From a bacterium (lineage in GTDB: Bacteria; Armatimonadota; Zipacnadia; Zipacnadales; UBA11051): a stretch of 32,970 nucleotides of DNA. Positions 6,690-15,523 of the stretch are shown one piece after another (the first letter of the stretch is position 1; each line of letters opens with the position of its first letter). The notes under the pieces were generated by a model that saw only the letters and a list, made by a program, of their open reading frames with translations, was not told the origin of the DNA and made no database searches. The stretch lies in the NCBI GenBank assembly GCA_021372615.1, contig JAJFUB010000142.1:1-32970 (forward strand). The letters are read 5' to 3'. A program made the translations under genes and the position numbers.

Positions 6690-9383
6690 TTGCCGAAGAG
6701 CAACACCCCGCGGAACGGCGAAGACCGACTCCGCAAAGATCTTTTCGCCATCGCGTTTCTCACGTTGGGCGCGTTCGTCCTCGCGGCGCTGATCTTCAGC
6801 GCCCGTGGCGGCGTGCTGACCGAGGCCCTGGCCCATGGTCTGACCGTCCTGCTGGGCGTCGGGGCCTTCGGCGTCCCCATTGTCGCCTTCGCTCTGGCCG
6901 CCTTCTACGGCCTTGAACACCCGCCTGTCACCCCCACCCGCGCGCTCATCGGCATCGCCCTGCTGTTCGTGGCGGTGCTCACCGCCGTGCACATCCAGAC
7001 CCCCGCCCCGCTGCCGACCGACGACGCTGCCGCCCACGACACGCTCCGGGAGCGCTTCGCGTACCTCTTCGAGGAGGACACGCTGCTCAGCCGCGGCGGC
7101 TACCTGGGGGCCGGGTTCGCCTTCGTCTTCCTGACCACTGCGGGCCCGCTGGGGAGCTACATCATCCTGTGCGGCGTCGCAGCCATGGCGCTGGTGCTGA
7201 TCACCCAGGGCACGATGCCCCTGTTCATCGGCTGGTTGCGTCGCGCGGCCGGGCGCGGCTGGCAGGCGGCCAACGGGGGCCTCAACGGCCTGCAGCAGCG
7301 CCGCCGGCCGTCATCCCCCCGAGCGCCCAACAGCACCAAGCGAGGTGCTTCCCGCCGCGCCCCCCCGTCCGGGCCCATCGTGGACCTGGAAGATGACCTG
7401 CCCGAGCGCGTGCCCGAGCCCGACCCGGCCCCGGCTGAGCCGGAGCCGCCGGTCCCCGAGCCGCTGCATGGCACCTCAGCCACGCCGCTCGCGCCTGCCC
7501 CTCAGGCGCCGCCCGCCCGGGAGGCCCCCGCCGGCGCCGTTCCCGACACCGACCCCCTGCCGGGCAACCATACCGAAGCCTCGGCCCGGGGTGGGCCGGC
7601 CTCGGTAGCAGTGATGGAGGCGCCCACGAAGGCCAAGAGCGCCCCGCGCGGCAAGGCGACCCAGCCTACCTTGCTTTCCGGCGACGCGCTCTACCAGCTC
7701 CCCCCCACCAGCCTCATGACGGAGTACCCTGAGGAGGAGGAGAGCAAGGAAGACCGGGCCATCGCCGCCGAGAACATCATCAAGCTGGAAGACACCCTCG
7801 AGAGCTTTGGCATCCACGCGAAGGTGACCCACTACGAGCGCGGGCCGGTGCTGACGCGCTACGAGGTGGAGCCGGAGCGCGGCATCCGCGTCAACCAGGT
7901 GGCCCGCCACACCGATGACCTGCGCATGGCCATGGCGGCCTGGGACGTGCGCGTGGAGGCCCCCATCCCTGGCAAGTCGGCCGTGGGCATTGAGGTCCCC
8001 AACAAGAAGAAGACCATCGTGGGCCTGCGCTCGCTCATCGAGTGCCAGGACTTCCGCGGCCACAGCTCCTCGTTGGCGGTCGCGCTGGGCCGGGACATCG
8101 CCGGCTACCCGGTCGTCTGCGACCTCGTGCAGATGCCCCACCTGCTCGTCGCCGGGGCCACCAACGCCGGCAAGAGCGTCTGCCTGCACTCGATCATCGT
8201 CAGCCTGCTCATGAGCGCCCGCCCCAGCGAAGTGCAGCTCATCATGATTGACCCCAAACGGGTCGAACTGAACCTGTACGAGGGCATCCCGCACCTCATG
8301 TCGCCGGTCGTGCACACCGTTCAGCAGGCCTCGGATGTGCTGCGCAAGGCCATCCGCGAGATGGAGAAGCGCTACGACCAGTTCGCGCGGGTCAGCGCGG
8401 CCAACATCGCCGAATACAACTTCTTCACCGCCGGGGCGCAGTTGGCTGCCGGACGCCAGGAGATCGGCCTGGACACGCTCCAGAAGCGCCTGAAGCTCGA
8501 CGAGTCCAAGTCGCGCCGCCTGATGGACATGATGGAATGGGGCGGCGTGGTGCTGGAGAACGTGGAGAAGGACGAGATGTGGCGCGTCTGCATTGACGAG
8601 AACGACGCCCGCACCGTGCCGCTCCCGCGTGTCGTGATCGTCATTGACGAGTTGGCCGACCTGATGATGCAGGCCCGCGCGGAGTTTGAGTTCAGCATCT
8701 GCCGCATCGCCCAACTCGCTCGCGCCACCGGCATCCACCTGGTCATCGCCACCCAGCGCCCCTCGGTCAAGGTGGTCACCGGCAACATCAAGGCCAATAT
8801 CCCCTCCCGCATCGCGTTGTCGGTGGCGTCGCAGGTAGACTCGCGCACGATCCTCGACGGCATCGGCGCCGAACGCCTCATCGGCCGGGGCGACATGCTC
8901 TACGCGCCCATTGACGCCAGCAAGCCCCGCCGCGCGCAAGGCGCGTTCGTGTCACGCCAGGAGATCGAGACCATCGCCGAGTTCTGCCGCCGTCAGGGCG
9001 AGCCGGCCTACTCGATCATTCCCGAAGTGCCCGAGGAAGAGGACTACTCCGGCGACGCCGAGCCCAGCGACGCCCTCTATGCCGACGCCGTGCGGTATGT
9101 TGTGGCCGAGGGCGAGGCTTCCGTCTCGATGATCCAGCGCCGCTTCAAGGTCGGCTACGCGCGCGCCGGGCGACTGATTGACATGATGGCCCAACGGGGC
9201 GTCGTCGGCCCCAGTCAGGGCTCCAAGCCGCGCCAGGTGCTCATCGGCACGGCCTTTGTGGACGCCGCCCTGGGCCTGGCGCCCACCGCGACCGAGGCCC
9301 CCACCTCGGCCTTCGACGACCTGCCGGAGCCCAAGCTGGACGAAGACGAAGCCGAGTTGCTCGAGCAGGCGGACGACGACTAG
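6690..9383 (+). CDS. ftsK: FtsK/SpoIIIE-type DNA translocase
   Basis: 897-aa membrane-anchored ATPase that pumps DNA during chromosome segregation. About four transmembrane helices occupy residues 18-185. A Pro/Ala-rich linker follows to about 340. The motor has Walker A G489-A-T-N-A-G-K495-S and Walker B VVIVID653-E654, with LARATGIHLVIATQRPS after it. The C-terminal winged-helix gamma domain (about 800-850) contains IQRRFKVGYARAGRLIDMM. An unusual insertion of about 65 residues (578-645) between IAEYN and the Walker B strand carries LQKRLKL...RRLMDMMEWGGVV, which resembles the gamma domain itself. The start is TTG at 6690, supported by GGAGG 10 nt upstream and a promoter with a perfect -10. 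No in-frame ATG precedes it. Confidence 0.93.
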   Translation: MPKSNTPRNGEDRLRKDLFAIAFLTLGAFVLAALIFSARGGVLTEALAHGLTVLLGVGAFGVPIVAFALAAFYGLEHPPVTPTRALIGIALLFVAVLTAVHIQTPAPLPTDDAAAHDTLRERFAYLFEEDTLLSRGGYLGAGFAFVFLTTAGPLGSYIILCGVAAMALVLITQGTMPLFIGWLRRAAGRGWQAANGGLNGLQQRRRPSSPRAPNSTKRGASRRAPPSGPIVDLEDDLPERVPEPDPAPAEPEPPVPEPLHGTSATPLAPAPQAPPAREAPAGAVPDTDPLPGNHTEASARGGPASVAVMEAPTKAKSAPRGKATQPTLLSGDALYQLPPTSLMTEYPEEEESKEDRAIAAENIIKLEDTLESFGIHAKVTHYERGPVLTRYEVEPERGIRVNQVARHTDDLRMAMAAWDVRVEAPIPGKSAVGIEVPNKKKTIVGLRSLIECQDFRGHSSSLAVALGRDIAGYPVVCDLVQMPHLLVAGATNAGKSVCLHSIIVSLLMSARPSEVQLIMIDPKRVELNLYEGIPHLMSPVVHTVQQASDVLRKAIREMEKRYDQFARVSAANIAEYNFFTAGAQLAAGRQEIGLDTLQKRLKLDESKSRRLMDMMEWGGVVLENVEKDEMWRVCIDENDARTVPLPRVVIVIDELADLMMQARAEFEFSICRIAQLARATGIHLVIATQRPSVKVVTGNIKANIPSRIALSVASQVDSRTILDGIGAERLIGRGDMLYAPIDASKPRRAQGAFVSRQEIETIAEFCRRQGEPAYSIIPEVPEEEDYSGDAEPSDALYADAVRYVVAEGEASVSMIQRRFKVGYARAGRLIDMMAQRGVVGPSQGSKPRQVLIGTAFVDAALGLAPTATEAPTSAFDDLPEPKLDEDEAELLEQADDD

Positions 9384-9447
9384 CACGGGGCGCAGCGGCC
9401 TGCCGCTCCCGGTGCCCGCAGCAGACATCACAGCCTGAGACATAGCC

Positions 9448-10476
9448 ATGTCTGAACCCACCGCCGACGCCCGCGCGACGACCGCCTCCGAGGCTGCCCC
9501 CGGGGGCCGCAAGCACCGTCGCAACACCCTCAATGACCTCACCGGGCGGGACTGGATCAAGTTCACAAAGTCCTGGTTCATCTGCGACTCGCGTCGCTAT
9601 CTGAAGAACAAGGCCACGGAGCTGCACCCGGCGCGCTACCCTGAGGAAATGGTGAGCGAGTTCATCCAGTTCTTCACCAAACCGGGCGAATGGGTGCTGG
9701 ACCCCTTCTGCGGCAGCGGCGCCACGCTGGTCGCCTGCCAGGAGACAGGCCGGCATGGTGTCGGGATCGAGCTATCGGCGGAGTACGCGCAGGTAGCTCG
9801 CCGGCGGCTCCTGTCCCTGGATTGCGAGACAGAGTGGCACGTCCTGGAAGGCGATTCCCGCGACGTCTCCTCACTGCTGGGCAGTGCGGGCTTCCAGCCC
9901 GCCAAAGGCCAGGAGACGAGCGACTCAGGACGGGCTGGAAGCCCGCACTACGCCGAGGCAATCGGCGAGTTGGATACCCCGCCCGGTCTCCCGGCCTCCC
10001 CTCTCCCCCACCAGTACGACTTCATCATCACCTCCCCGCCCTATTTCGACATGCTCCGCAAGAGCCGGGGCGGGGTGGACTCCGCCGCCAAGAAGCGTGC
10101 CCGCGCCGGCCTGGGCACCCACTATGGCGATGATCGCCGTGACCTGGGCAACATCACCAGCTACGAAGACTTCGTGGAAGCCCTGGGCCTGATCTTCGAC
10201 GACATGCACGACCTGCTGCGGCCGGGGCGCTACCTGGTCGCCGTGATCCAGAATCTGCGTGACACCGACGGCGAGGTGCGGCCGTTGGCGTGGGACCTTG
10301 CCCGCCGCCTGTCGCAGCGTTTCAGCTTCCAGGGCGAACGCGTCTGGTGCCAGAACAGCAAGCCCCTGGGCATCTGGGGCTATCCGACCGTGTTTGTCCC
10401 CAACGTGCACCACCATTACTGCCTGATCTTCCGCGTCAGGCCGGACGCCTTTGCCGGGGGTAGAGAGCACCGATGA
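9448..10476 (+). CDS. orphan DNA methyltransferase (N6-adenine or N4-cytosine)
   Basis: 342-aa S-adenosylmethionine-dependent methyltransferase. The AdoMet motif D85-P-F-C-G-S-G91 follows HPARYPEEMV, and the catalytic motif is T195-S-P-P-Y199, so the order is motif X, I, then IV. No separate long target-recognition domain is evident. An extra segment at about residues 146-168 (SAGFQPAKGQE...RAGSPHY) is encoded by a 19-bp inverted repeat inserted in frame (9883-9949) in the loop between motifs I and IV. Its 3' end overlaps rimO by ATGA, so the two are translationally coupled. No restriction endonuclease is nearby, so it is probably a solitary methylase. Target sequence unknown; an RNA substrate is a less likely alternative. 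Confidence 0.85.
   Translation: MSEPTADARATTASEAAPGGRKHRRNTLNDLTGRDWIKFTKSWFICDSRRYLKNKATELHPARYPEEMVSEFIQFFTKPGEWVLDPFCGSGATLVACQETGRHGVGIELSAEYAQVARRRLLSLDCETEWHVLEGDSRDVSSLLGSAGFQPAKGQETSDSGRAGSPHYAEAIGELDTPPGLPASPLPHQYDFIITSPPYFDMLRKSRGGVDSAAKKRARAGLGTHYGDDRRDLGNITSYEDFVEALGLIFDDMHDLLRPGRYLVAVIQNLRDTDGEVRPLAWDLARRLSQRFSFQGERVWCQNSKPLGIWGYPTVFVPNVHHHYCLIFRVRPDAFAGGREHR
9883..9949. repeat. palindromic repeat element P2, in frame inside the methyltransferase gene
   Basis: A perfect 19-bp inverted repeat (9883-9901 with 9931-9949, arm AGTGCGGGCTTCCAGCCCG) has a 29-nt spacer. It keeps the reading frame open and adds the peptide SAGFQPA...RAGSPHY to the methyltransferase, in a loop that is not part of any catalytic motif. 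Confidence 0.85.
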
Positions 10477-11804
10477 GCAATGACATCAAGGTCGCCCTGG
10501 TATCGTTGGGGTGCCCCAAGAACCTGGTCGACTCCGAGCACATCCTGGGGGCCCTCACGGCCCAGGGCTACACGATCGTCGAGGAGAACGAGCAGGCGGA
10601 CGTCATCATCGTCAACACCTGCGCCTTCATCCGGCCGGCGGAGGAAGAGGCGGTCGAGGCGCTGCTGGACCTGGCGGACCTCAAGCAGGGCCAGGCGAAG
10701 GCGCTCATCTGCGCGGGCTGTCTGACGCAGCGCCGCGGGAGCGACCTGCTGACGGCCATGCCGGAGGTGGATGCCTTCACGGGCGTTGGCGTCGGGGCAC
10801 GGATGCCCGAGGTGGTCGAGCGCGTCCTGGCCGGGGAGCGCCTGTACCTGGAGTCCGACCTGGGTTGCCTCGAGACGGCCGCTTCGCCCCGCTGGCGGTC
10901 GGCCCCTGAGTGGTCGGCCTACCTGAAGATCGCTGATGGCTGCTCCAACCGCTGCTCTTACTGCACCATCCCGGACATCCGCGGGGAGTACCGCAGCCGT
11001 CCCCCAACTGACATCGCCGACGAGTTCGGGCAGTTGGTCGCGGGCGGGGTCCGCGAGGTCTGCCTCATCGCGCAGGACACCACGATGTACGGCTACGACC
11101 TATCGGAGCGCGTGAATCTGGCCGACTTGTTGCACCGTCTGGCCGAGGTGCCCTTCGACGGGTGGGTGCGCGTGATGTACATGCACCCCGAGCACGTGTC
11201 CGACGCGCTGCTGGAGGCGATGGCCGCGCTGCCCGTTGTCGTCGCCTACCTCGACATCCCGCTGCAGCATGTCTCCAAGAGTGTCCTGTACCGCATGGGA
11301 CGGCGGGGCACGAAGGATGACTGCCTGGAGCTCGTCCGCCGCGTCCGCAGCTTCATGCCGGAGGCCGCGATCCGCACCACCTTCATGACCGGCTTCCCCC
11401 AGGAGACCGAGGGCGACTTCGAGGCCCTCCTCGACTTCCTGCAGGAGGCCCGCCTGGATCGTGTGTCGGCCTTCCGCTTCTGGCCCGAGGGGGGCACGCC
11501 GGCGGCGGTCATGCCCAACCAGATCCCCGACGAGGTGCGCGATGAGCGGTTGGCGCGCCTCCTCGCGGTCCAGGAGATGATCTCCCTGGAGAAGAACCGC
11601 GAGTTCGTGGGGCACCGCCTCCGGGTGCTGGTGGAAGAGCAGGTCGAGGGTCTCTGGAAGGGCCGGTCGTATCGCGATGCTCCCGAGATTGACGGCGAGG
11701 TCAAGATCATCGTCCCGCCCGGAGGCGCCGCCCCGGCCGCCGGGCAGTTTGTGGAGGTCGAGATCACGCGCGCGGAAGTGCACGACGTGGAGGGCACGCT
11801 CTAG
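10473..11804 (+). CDS. rimO: ribosomal protein S12 methylthiotransferase RimO
   Basis: 443-aa radical-SAM enzyme that adds a methylthio group to an aspartate of ribosomal protein S12. The N-terminal UPF0004 domain begins KVALVSLGCPKNLVDSE, with cluster ligands C14, C50 (VNTCAF) and C83 (CAGC). The radical-SAM motif is C157-S-N-R-C161-S-Y-C164, in the DGCSNRCSYCTIP context. The C-terminal TRAM domain (about 375-440) binds the substrate. SLGCPKN with VDSE distinguishes RimO from the tRNA enzyme MiaB. Length is typical. The ATG at 10473 overlaps the methyltransferase stop; an SD-like GGGGGTAGAGAG lies upstream. Confidence 0.96.
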   Translation: MSNDIKVALVSLGCPKNLVDSEHILGALTAQGYTIVEENEQADVIIVNTCAFIRPAEEEAVEALLDLADLKQGQAKALICAGCLTQRRGSDLLTAMPEVDAFTGVGVGARMPEVVERVLAGERLYLESDLGCLETAASPRWRSAPEWSAYLKIADGCSNRCSYCTIPDIRGEYRSRPPTDIADEFGQLVAGGVREVCLIAQDTTMYGYDLSERVNLADLLHRLAEVPFDGWVRVMYMHPEHVSDALLEAMAALPVVVAYLDIPLQHVSKSVLYRMGRRGTKDDCLELVRRVRSFMPEAAIRTTFMTGFPQETEGDFEALLDFLQEARLDRVSAFRFWPEGGTPAAVMPNQIPDEVRDERLARLLAVQEMISLEKNREFVGHRLRVLVEEQVEGLWKGRSYRDAPEIDGEVKIIVPPGGAAPAAGQFVEVEITRAEVHDVEGTL

Positions 11805-11849
11805 GGCAACCCCTCCCCCGCCGCACCACGCGCCAAGGACGGGGACCAC

Positions 11850-13604
11850 ATGCTCAGGGATCAGGTTGCAGCGCACTACCTGGCCGATGTGGCGTGTGAG
11901 GTGCTGTTCCGGTATCCGGGCCCGATGCCCTGGAACGACCTGTGGCGCCGGGTGACGGCCCTCGCGCCGGTGGATGGGGACACGCTGGAAGCCGTTCTGG
12001 CGGAGGACGTACGCTTCGTGCCGCTAGCCGGACGGTGGGACCTGGCGCCACGCCTGGAGGCCCAGGAGCGGCCGCTCGGGGGAGCACTGGAGGGGCTATT
12101 GGAGTGCTATGGCAAGCCCATGCCCCGGGTCGTACTGATCGCCGAGCTGTGCCTTGGCCGCCCTGGTTCGCCTCCCCAGACGGACCAACTGCTGGCCCGC
12201 CTGCTCGCCTCCAGCCGCGATCTCGCGGCCTTCGATGATTGCCTCTATTGCACCAGTTGGCTGCCCCGCCTGGGCGCTAACGATCCCCAGGGCCTCCTCT
12301 TCATCAACCAGTTGACGGATGACGAGGCCTTCCGGTCCCTCCACCGCAAGCTGCTGGCCGCGCAGCACCGCCAGCGCCAGATCCTCGACACCGCCGAGGC
12401 GGTGCTGAAGGCCGCGCGCGTGCCGTTGCACAACCGCGCGCTGGGGCTGGTGCTCCATGCCCACCATGCTGAGCGCTTCGCCCCGGCCACGACCCTCGCC
12501 GACATGGCTTCCGACGACCGCTTCGTGTGCCTGAGCGGCCCGGCGTGGGCCCTAAGCACCCAGGAGAAGGCGTGGCGCAAGGCCCTCGCCCCCAGGGAAG
12601 CCCCCGCGCCGACCCCAGAGCGCCCTCTCGACTTTGTCCAGATCCTGCAGGCTCCGGCCTCCGAGCGTGTCCGGCTGGGGGAGGAGGACATGGAGGCGCT
12701 GCAGCAGTTCGCCGAGGCCCTGCGGACCCCCATCGGGGTCCTGGAGGCTGTCCAGGGCGCACTGGGCCTGCGCCCGCGCCAGCGCCACTTCCCCGGAGCC
12801 GTCCATGCCGTGGAGGGAGCCTTCGCCGCCGACCTGTCACTGACCCGCCTGCGTCCAGGGACGTACCTGCGCCGCCGGGCTGTGCCCCCGTGGGCCAATG
12901 AGGTGCCCGAGGCATTGCGTCCGGTGCACGGGCCGCTTACCCTGGGTGAGACCGACGAGGCGCTAGTCCCGATCGCCGAGTTGCCTGCCCAGCTGGCCGA
13001 CGAGGTCCTGGACCCCGCCTACGAAGACATCGGTGAGACCGAGTTGACGGTCGTCGAGGAGCCGCTGACGGAGATCAGCCTCACCATTCCCTGGCACCAC
13101 TGGCGCTGCGGCACCCTCATGCTGCGCCAGCGCGATCGCAGCTTCTTCCGTCTGCCGGCATCGCTGACTCTGCTGACCCTACACACGCCCGACGACCGCC
13201 GCCTCCCCGTGTGGGCCAACAGCCAGACTTCCCTGCTCTACGGCCTGCTGACCTGGTATGATGAGGTCCTGCCGCCGTCGGGGGCCATCGTGACACTCAG
13301 CCGGACGGATGAGCCGGACGTGCTGGTCCTGGAGTACAACGAGGAGACAGACCACGCGGCGCGGATCGGGGCAGACCGCATGGCGCAGCTCCTGGCCCTG
13401 CGCGACCGTCTCCAGCGCCGCCCGACGACCCTGGCGGAGACCGTGGCGACGGTGCTTCAGGGCCACGCCAAGGGCCTGGCCTTCGATCCGCTCTGGTTCC
13501 AGCTCAACATCGTGCGCCGCACCACCCGCCACCAGCTGGCTTCGGCGCTGATGCTGGCCGAGGCCCTGCAGCAGGCCGAGGGGGGCCGGTGGCGCGCGCT
13601 GTGA
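11850..13604 (+). CDS. uncharacterised protein with tandem winged-helix-like repeats
   Basis: 584 aa, probably cytoplasmic (no signal or membrane segment). The N-terminal two thirds appear to hold four divergent repeats of about 60-90 aa. Each has a helical half ending in a beta-hairpin-like motif: DVRFVPLAGRWDL (about residue 49), FDDCLYCTSWLP (about 128), DDRFVCLSGPAWAL (about 218) and LTRLRPGTYLRRR (about 330). This pattern recalls HARE-type winged helices such as that of the RNA polymerase delta subunit. The C-terminal region (about 405-580) is beta-rich (LTIPWHHWRCGTLMLR, AIVTLSRTDEPDVLVLEY), then helical. I infer a nucleic-acid-binding role. It starts 45 nt after rimO, with AAGGACGGGG before the ATG, and is followed after 20 nt by the glycosidase-like gene. 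No named family recognised with certainty. Confidence 0.7.
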   Translation: MLRDQVAAHYLADVACEVLFRYPGPMPWNDLWRRVTALAPVDGDTLEAVLAEDVRFVPLAGRWDLAPRLEAQERPLGGALEGLLECYGKPMPRVVLIAELCLGRPGSPPQTDQLLARLLASSRDLAAFDDCLYCTSWLPRLGANDPQGLLFINQLTDDEAFRSLHRKLLAAQHRQRQILDTAEAVLKAARVPLHNRALGLVLHAHHAERFAPATTLADMASDDRFVCLSGPAWALSTQEKAWRKALAPREAPAPTPERPLDFVQILQAPASERVRLGEEDMEALQQFAEALRTPIGVLEAVQGALGLRPRQRHFPGAVHAVEGAFAADLSLTRLRPGTYLRRRAVPPWANEVPEALRPVHGPLTLGETDEALVPIAELPAQLADEVLDPAYEDIGETELTVVEEPLTEISLTIPWHHWRCGTLMLRQRDRSFFRLPASLTLLTLHTPDDRRLPVWANSQTSLLYGLLTWYDEVLPPSGAIVTLSRTDEPDVLVLEYNEETDHAARIGADRMAQLLALRDRLQRRPTTLAETVATVLQGHAKGLAFDPLWFQLNIVRRTTRHQLASALMLAEALQQAEGGRWRAL

Positions 13605-13624
13605 CCTCCTGAAGGATGCTCACC

Positions 13625-15496
13625 ATGGCCACTGACCGTCTTGCCTGCCTCGCGCTGGTCCTCGTCTGCGGCCTGGGCCACGCCCGTGACCTATCGGGCC
13701 TCAACCCTCCCTTCCCCCGCATCGGCAACTGCTATGGCGCCGGGCTGGGCTGGCGCACCTGGGAGCAGGGCGCTGAATACTGGTCGAAGCTCGACCTGTT
13801 CGTCGGCGGCGGCTACGACCTGCACTATGACTGGGACAACCCGCGCTGGGACAAGACCCTCCAGACGCTGGCGGCCAACATCCAGCGCCTGCGCCAGACC
13901 AACCCGAACGCGCTCGTGCTGCCGTACGTGGACGTCATCGAGGGGGTTGAGAACCCCGCTACCCCGGCTCACTGGTGGGACCTGAACGCCCAGGGACAGC
14001 GCTGGAGCGGCTGGCCGGGGATGTACCGCATCAACATGAAGCTGCCGGAGGTGCTGCAGTACAACCTGGACATGGCGCGTGAGCGCGTCCTGGCCCGCGA
14101 GATGTTCGACGGCATCTTCTATGACTGCTGGAGCCCCGACGACTGGCTCTGTCCGCGCACGGCGCAGTTGCGCGACGGTAAGGCAGTCGTGATGCTCAAT
14201 GCCTGGAACCTACCCACCCGGGGCTTTGCCGACCTCAACGGCGTGCTGTCCGAGGACGAACTCAACCGCGTCGTCGCCGGCAAGGTGGACTTCGACGACT
14301 TCATGCGCCGCTATCTGCGCTGGTGCCGCGAGAGTCGCAAGCCGGTCGTCACGATGATCGTCTGCCATCCCGAAGGCATTGACGACGATCCGTGGCGCTG
14401 GAGCAAGTTGCCCCGGGCCGAGCGCCAGCAGATCGGCGAGAGGATGCGCACCGACGAGCAGACCATGCGCTTCGGCCTGACGGCCACGCTGATGGGCGAC
14501 GGCTACTTCGGCTACGACCTCGGCACGATGGGTCGGGGGAACTGGTGGTGGTACAAGGAGTACGACGCCCCGCTGGGCAGCCCCAGGGGCGACTGCCGCC
14601 GCGATGCGGACGGGACCTATCAGCGCGAGTTCGACGGTGGCACGGTGGTCACCAACGGCTCCCCCTACGACGCCGTGGTGCGCCTGCCGGGGCAGCGGCG
14701 GGACATGAGCACCGGCCGCGTCAGCACTACCTTCACCATCCCGATGTATGACGGGCGCATCTTCCTGCCCACGCAGGAGCCCGAGACCACGACACCCGAC
14801 GTCGCGCCGCGCCTGACCGCCTCGCCCCCGACACAGCTCCGGCTGGCCCGCCTGCCTGGCGACAACATCGTCGTCCAAACGCCGCAGTCCCTCGACCTGC
14901 GGTTCGACGGCCGCGGGGAGCTGCGCAAGATCATGTGGCGAGGGCAGACCATCATGACGGGCGGCTTCCCGGTCGTCGCTACTCCCCCCTTCCGCCTCTT
15001 CGCGGTCCAGCAAGTGACCGCCGAGAGCCCTGAGCCGACGCCGGGCGGACCGGTGAAGCTGCTGTACCGTGGGAGCTTCGTCTCCGAGGAGCAGCGCGCG
15101 GACTTCGTGGAGACCGTCACGGTCCAGCCGGACGGGCGCTTTACGCTGCGCTTCGACAGCACCGCCGCCTCGGACCTGAACATCCGCATGTGGCGCCACT
15201 ACTTCGCCTTCCCGACACGCCTCTACGCCGGGGCGACGGCGGAAGCGGACGGGAAGAGCCTCGTGCTCCCGGAGGCGCTGGGGCAGGACCAACTGCTCCC
15301 CCCCACCAAGCGCTTCGTGCTCAAGGGCCAGGCGGCGACGATCGCCGTGGACAGCGCGCTTCCCCTGACTCTCGTGGACCACCGCAAGTACGGCACCGAC
15401 GAGTACCTGCTGGCAGGCTATCCTGTCGGCGGGACTGTGAAGCAGGGCGCGCAGTGGTCGGTGGAGATGACGGTCGCTATCGCCGATGTGAAGTAG
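13625..15496 (+). CDS. secreted putative glycoside hydrolase (GHL15-like)
   Basis: 623-aa protein with an N-terminal signal peptide (LACLALVLVCGLGHA). The first 350 residues look like a TIM-barrel glycosidase. They include LDLFVGGGYDLHYDW, then YVDVIEG, DGIFYDCWSPDDW, in which acidic residues could be catalytic, and the late block GDGYFGYDLGTMGRGNWWWYKEYDAPLG. The last block is characteristic of hypothetical glycosyl hydrolase family 15 (GHL15) as I know it. The C-terminal half is beta-rich, possibly substrate binding. The ATG at 13625 is used because GAAGGA lies 8 nt upstream; an ATG at 13616 overlaps that site and would add three residues. Substrate unknown. Confidence 0.75.
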   Translation: MATDRLACLALVLVCGLGHARDLSGLNPPFPRIGNCYGAGLGWRTWEQGAEYWSKLDLFVGGGYDLHYDWDNPRWDKTLQTLAANIQRLRQTNPNALVLPYVDVIEGVENPATPAHWWDLNAQGQRWSGWPGMYRINMKLPEVLQYNLDMARERVLAREMFDGIFYDCWSPDDWLCPRTAQLRDGKAVVMLNAWNLPTRGFADLNGVLSEDELNRVVAGKVDFDDFMRRYLRWCRESRKPVVTMIVCHPEGIDDDPWRWSKLPRAERQQIGERMRTDEQTMRFGLTATLMGDGYFGYDLGTMGRGNWWWYKEYDAPLGSPRGDCRRDADGTYQREFDGGTVVTNGSPYDAVVRLPGQRRDMSTGRVSTTFTIPMYDGRIFLPTQEPETTTPDVAPRLTASPPTQLRLARLPGDNIVVQTPQSLDLRFDGRGELRKIMWRGQTIMTGGFPVVATPPFRLFAVQQVTAESPEPTPGGPVKLLYRGSFVSEEQRADFVETVTVQPDGRFTLRFDSTAASDLNIRMWRHYFAFPTRLYAGATAEADGKSLVLPEALGQDQLLPPTKRFVLKGQAATIAVDSALPLTLVDHRKYGTDEYLLAGYPVGGTVKQGAQWSVEMTVAIADVK

Positions 15497-15523
15497 CTCT
15501 GCTCAGGCCGAAAGGGAGCGCAC

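Noticed and set aside
7476-8939. 487-aa open frame on the minus strand
   Set aside because: Antisense to the ftsK motor; composition rich in Asp/His/Val/Ala as expected from the complement of GC-rich coding sequence, and no recognisable motif.
14210-15382. 390-aa open frame on the minus strand
   Set aside because: Antisense to the glycosidase-like gene, which is supported by signal peptide, start site and family blocks.
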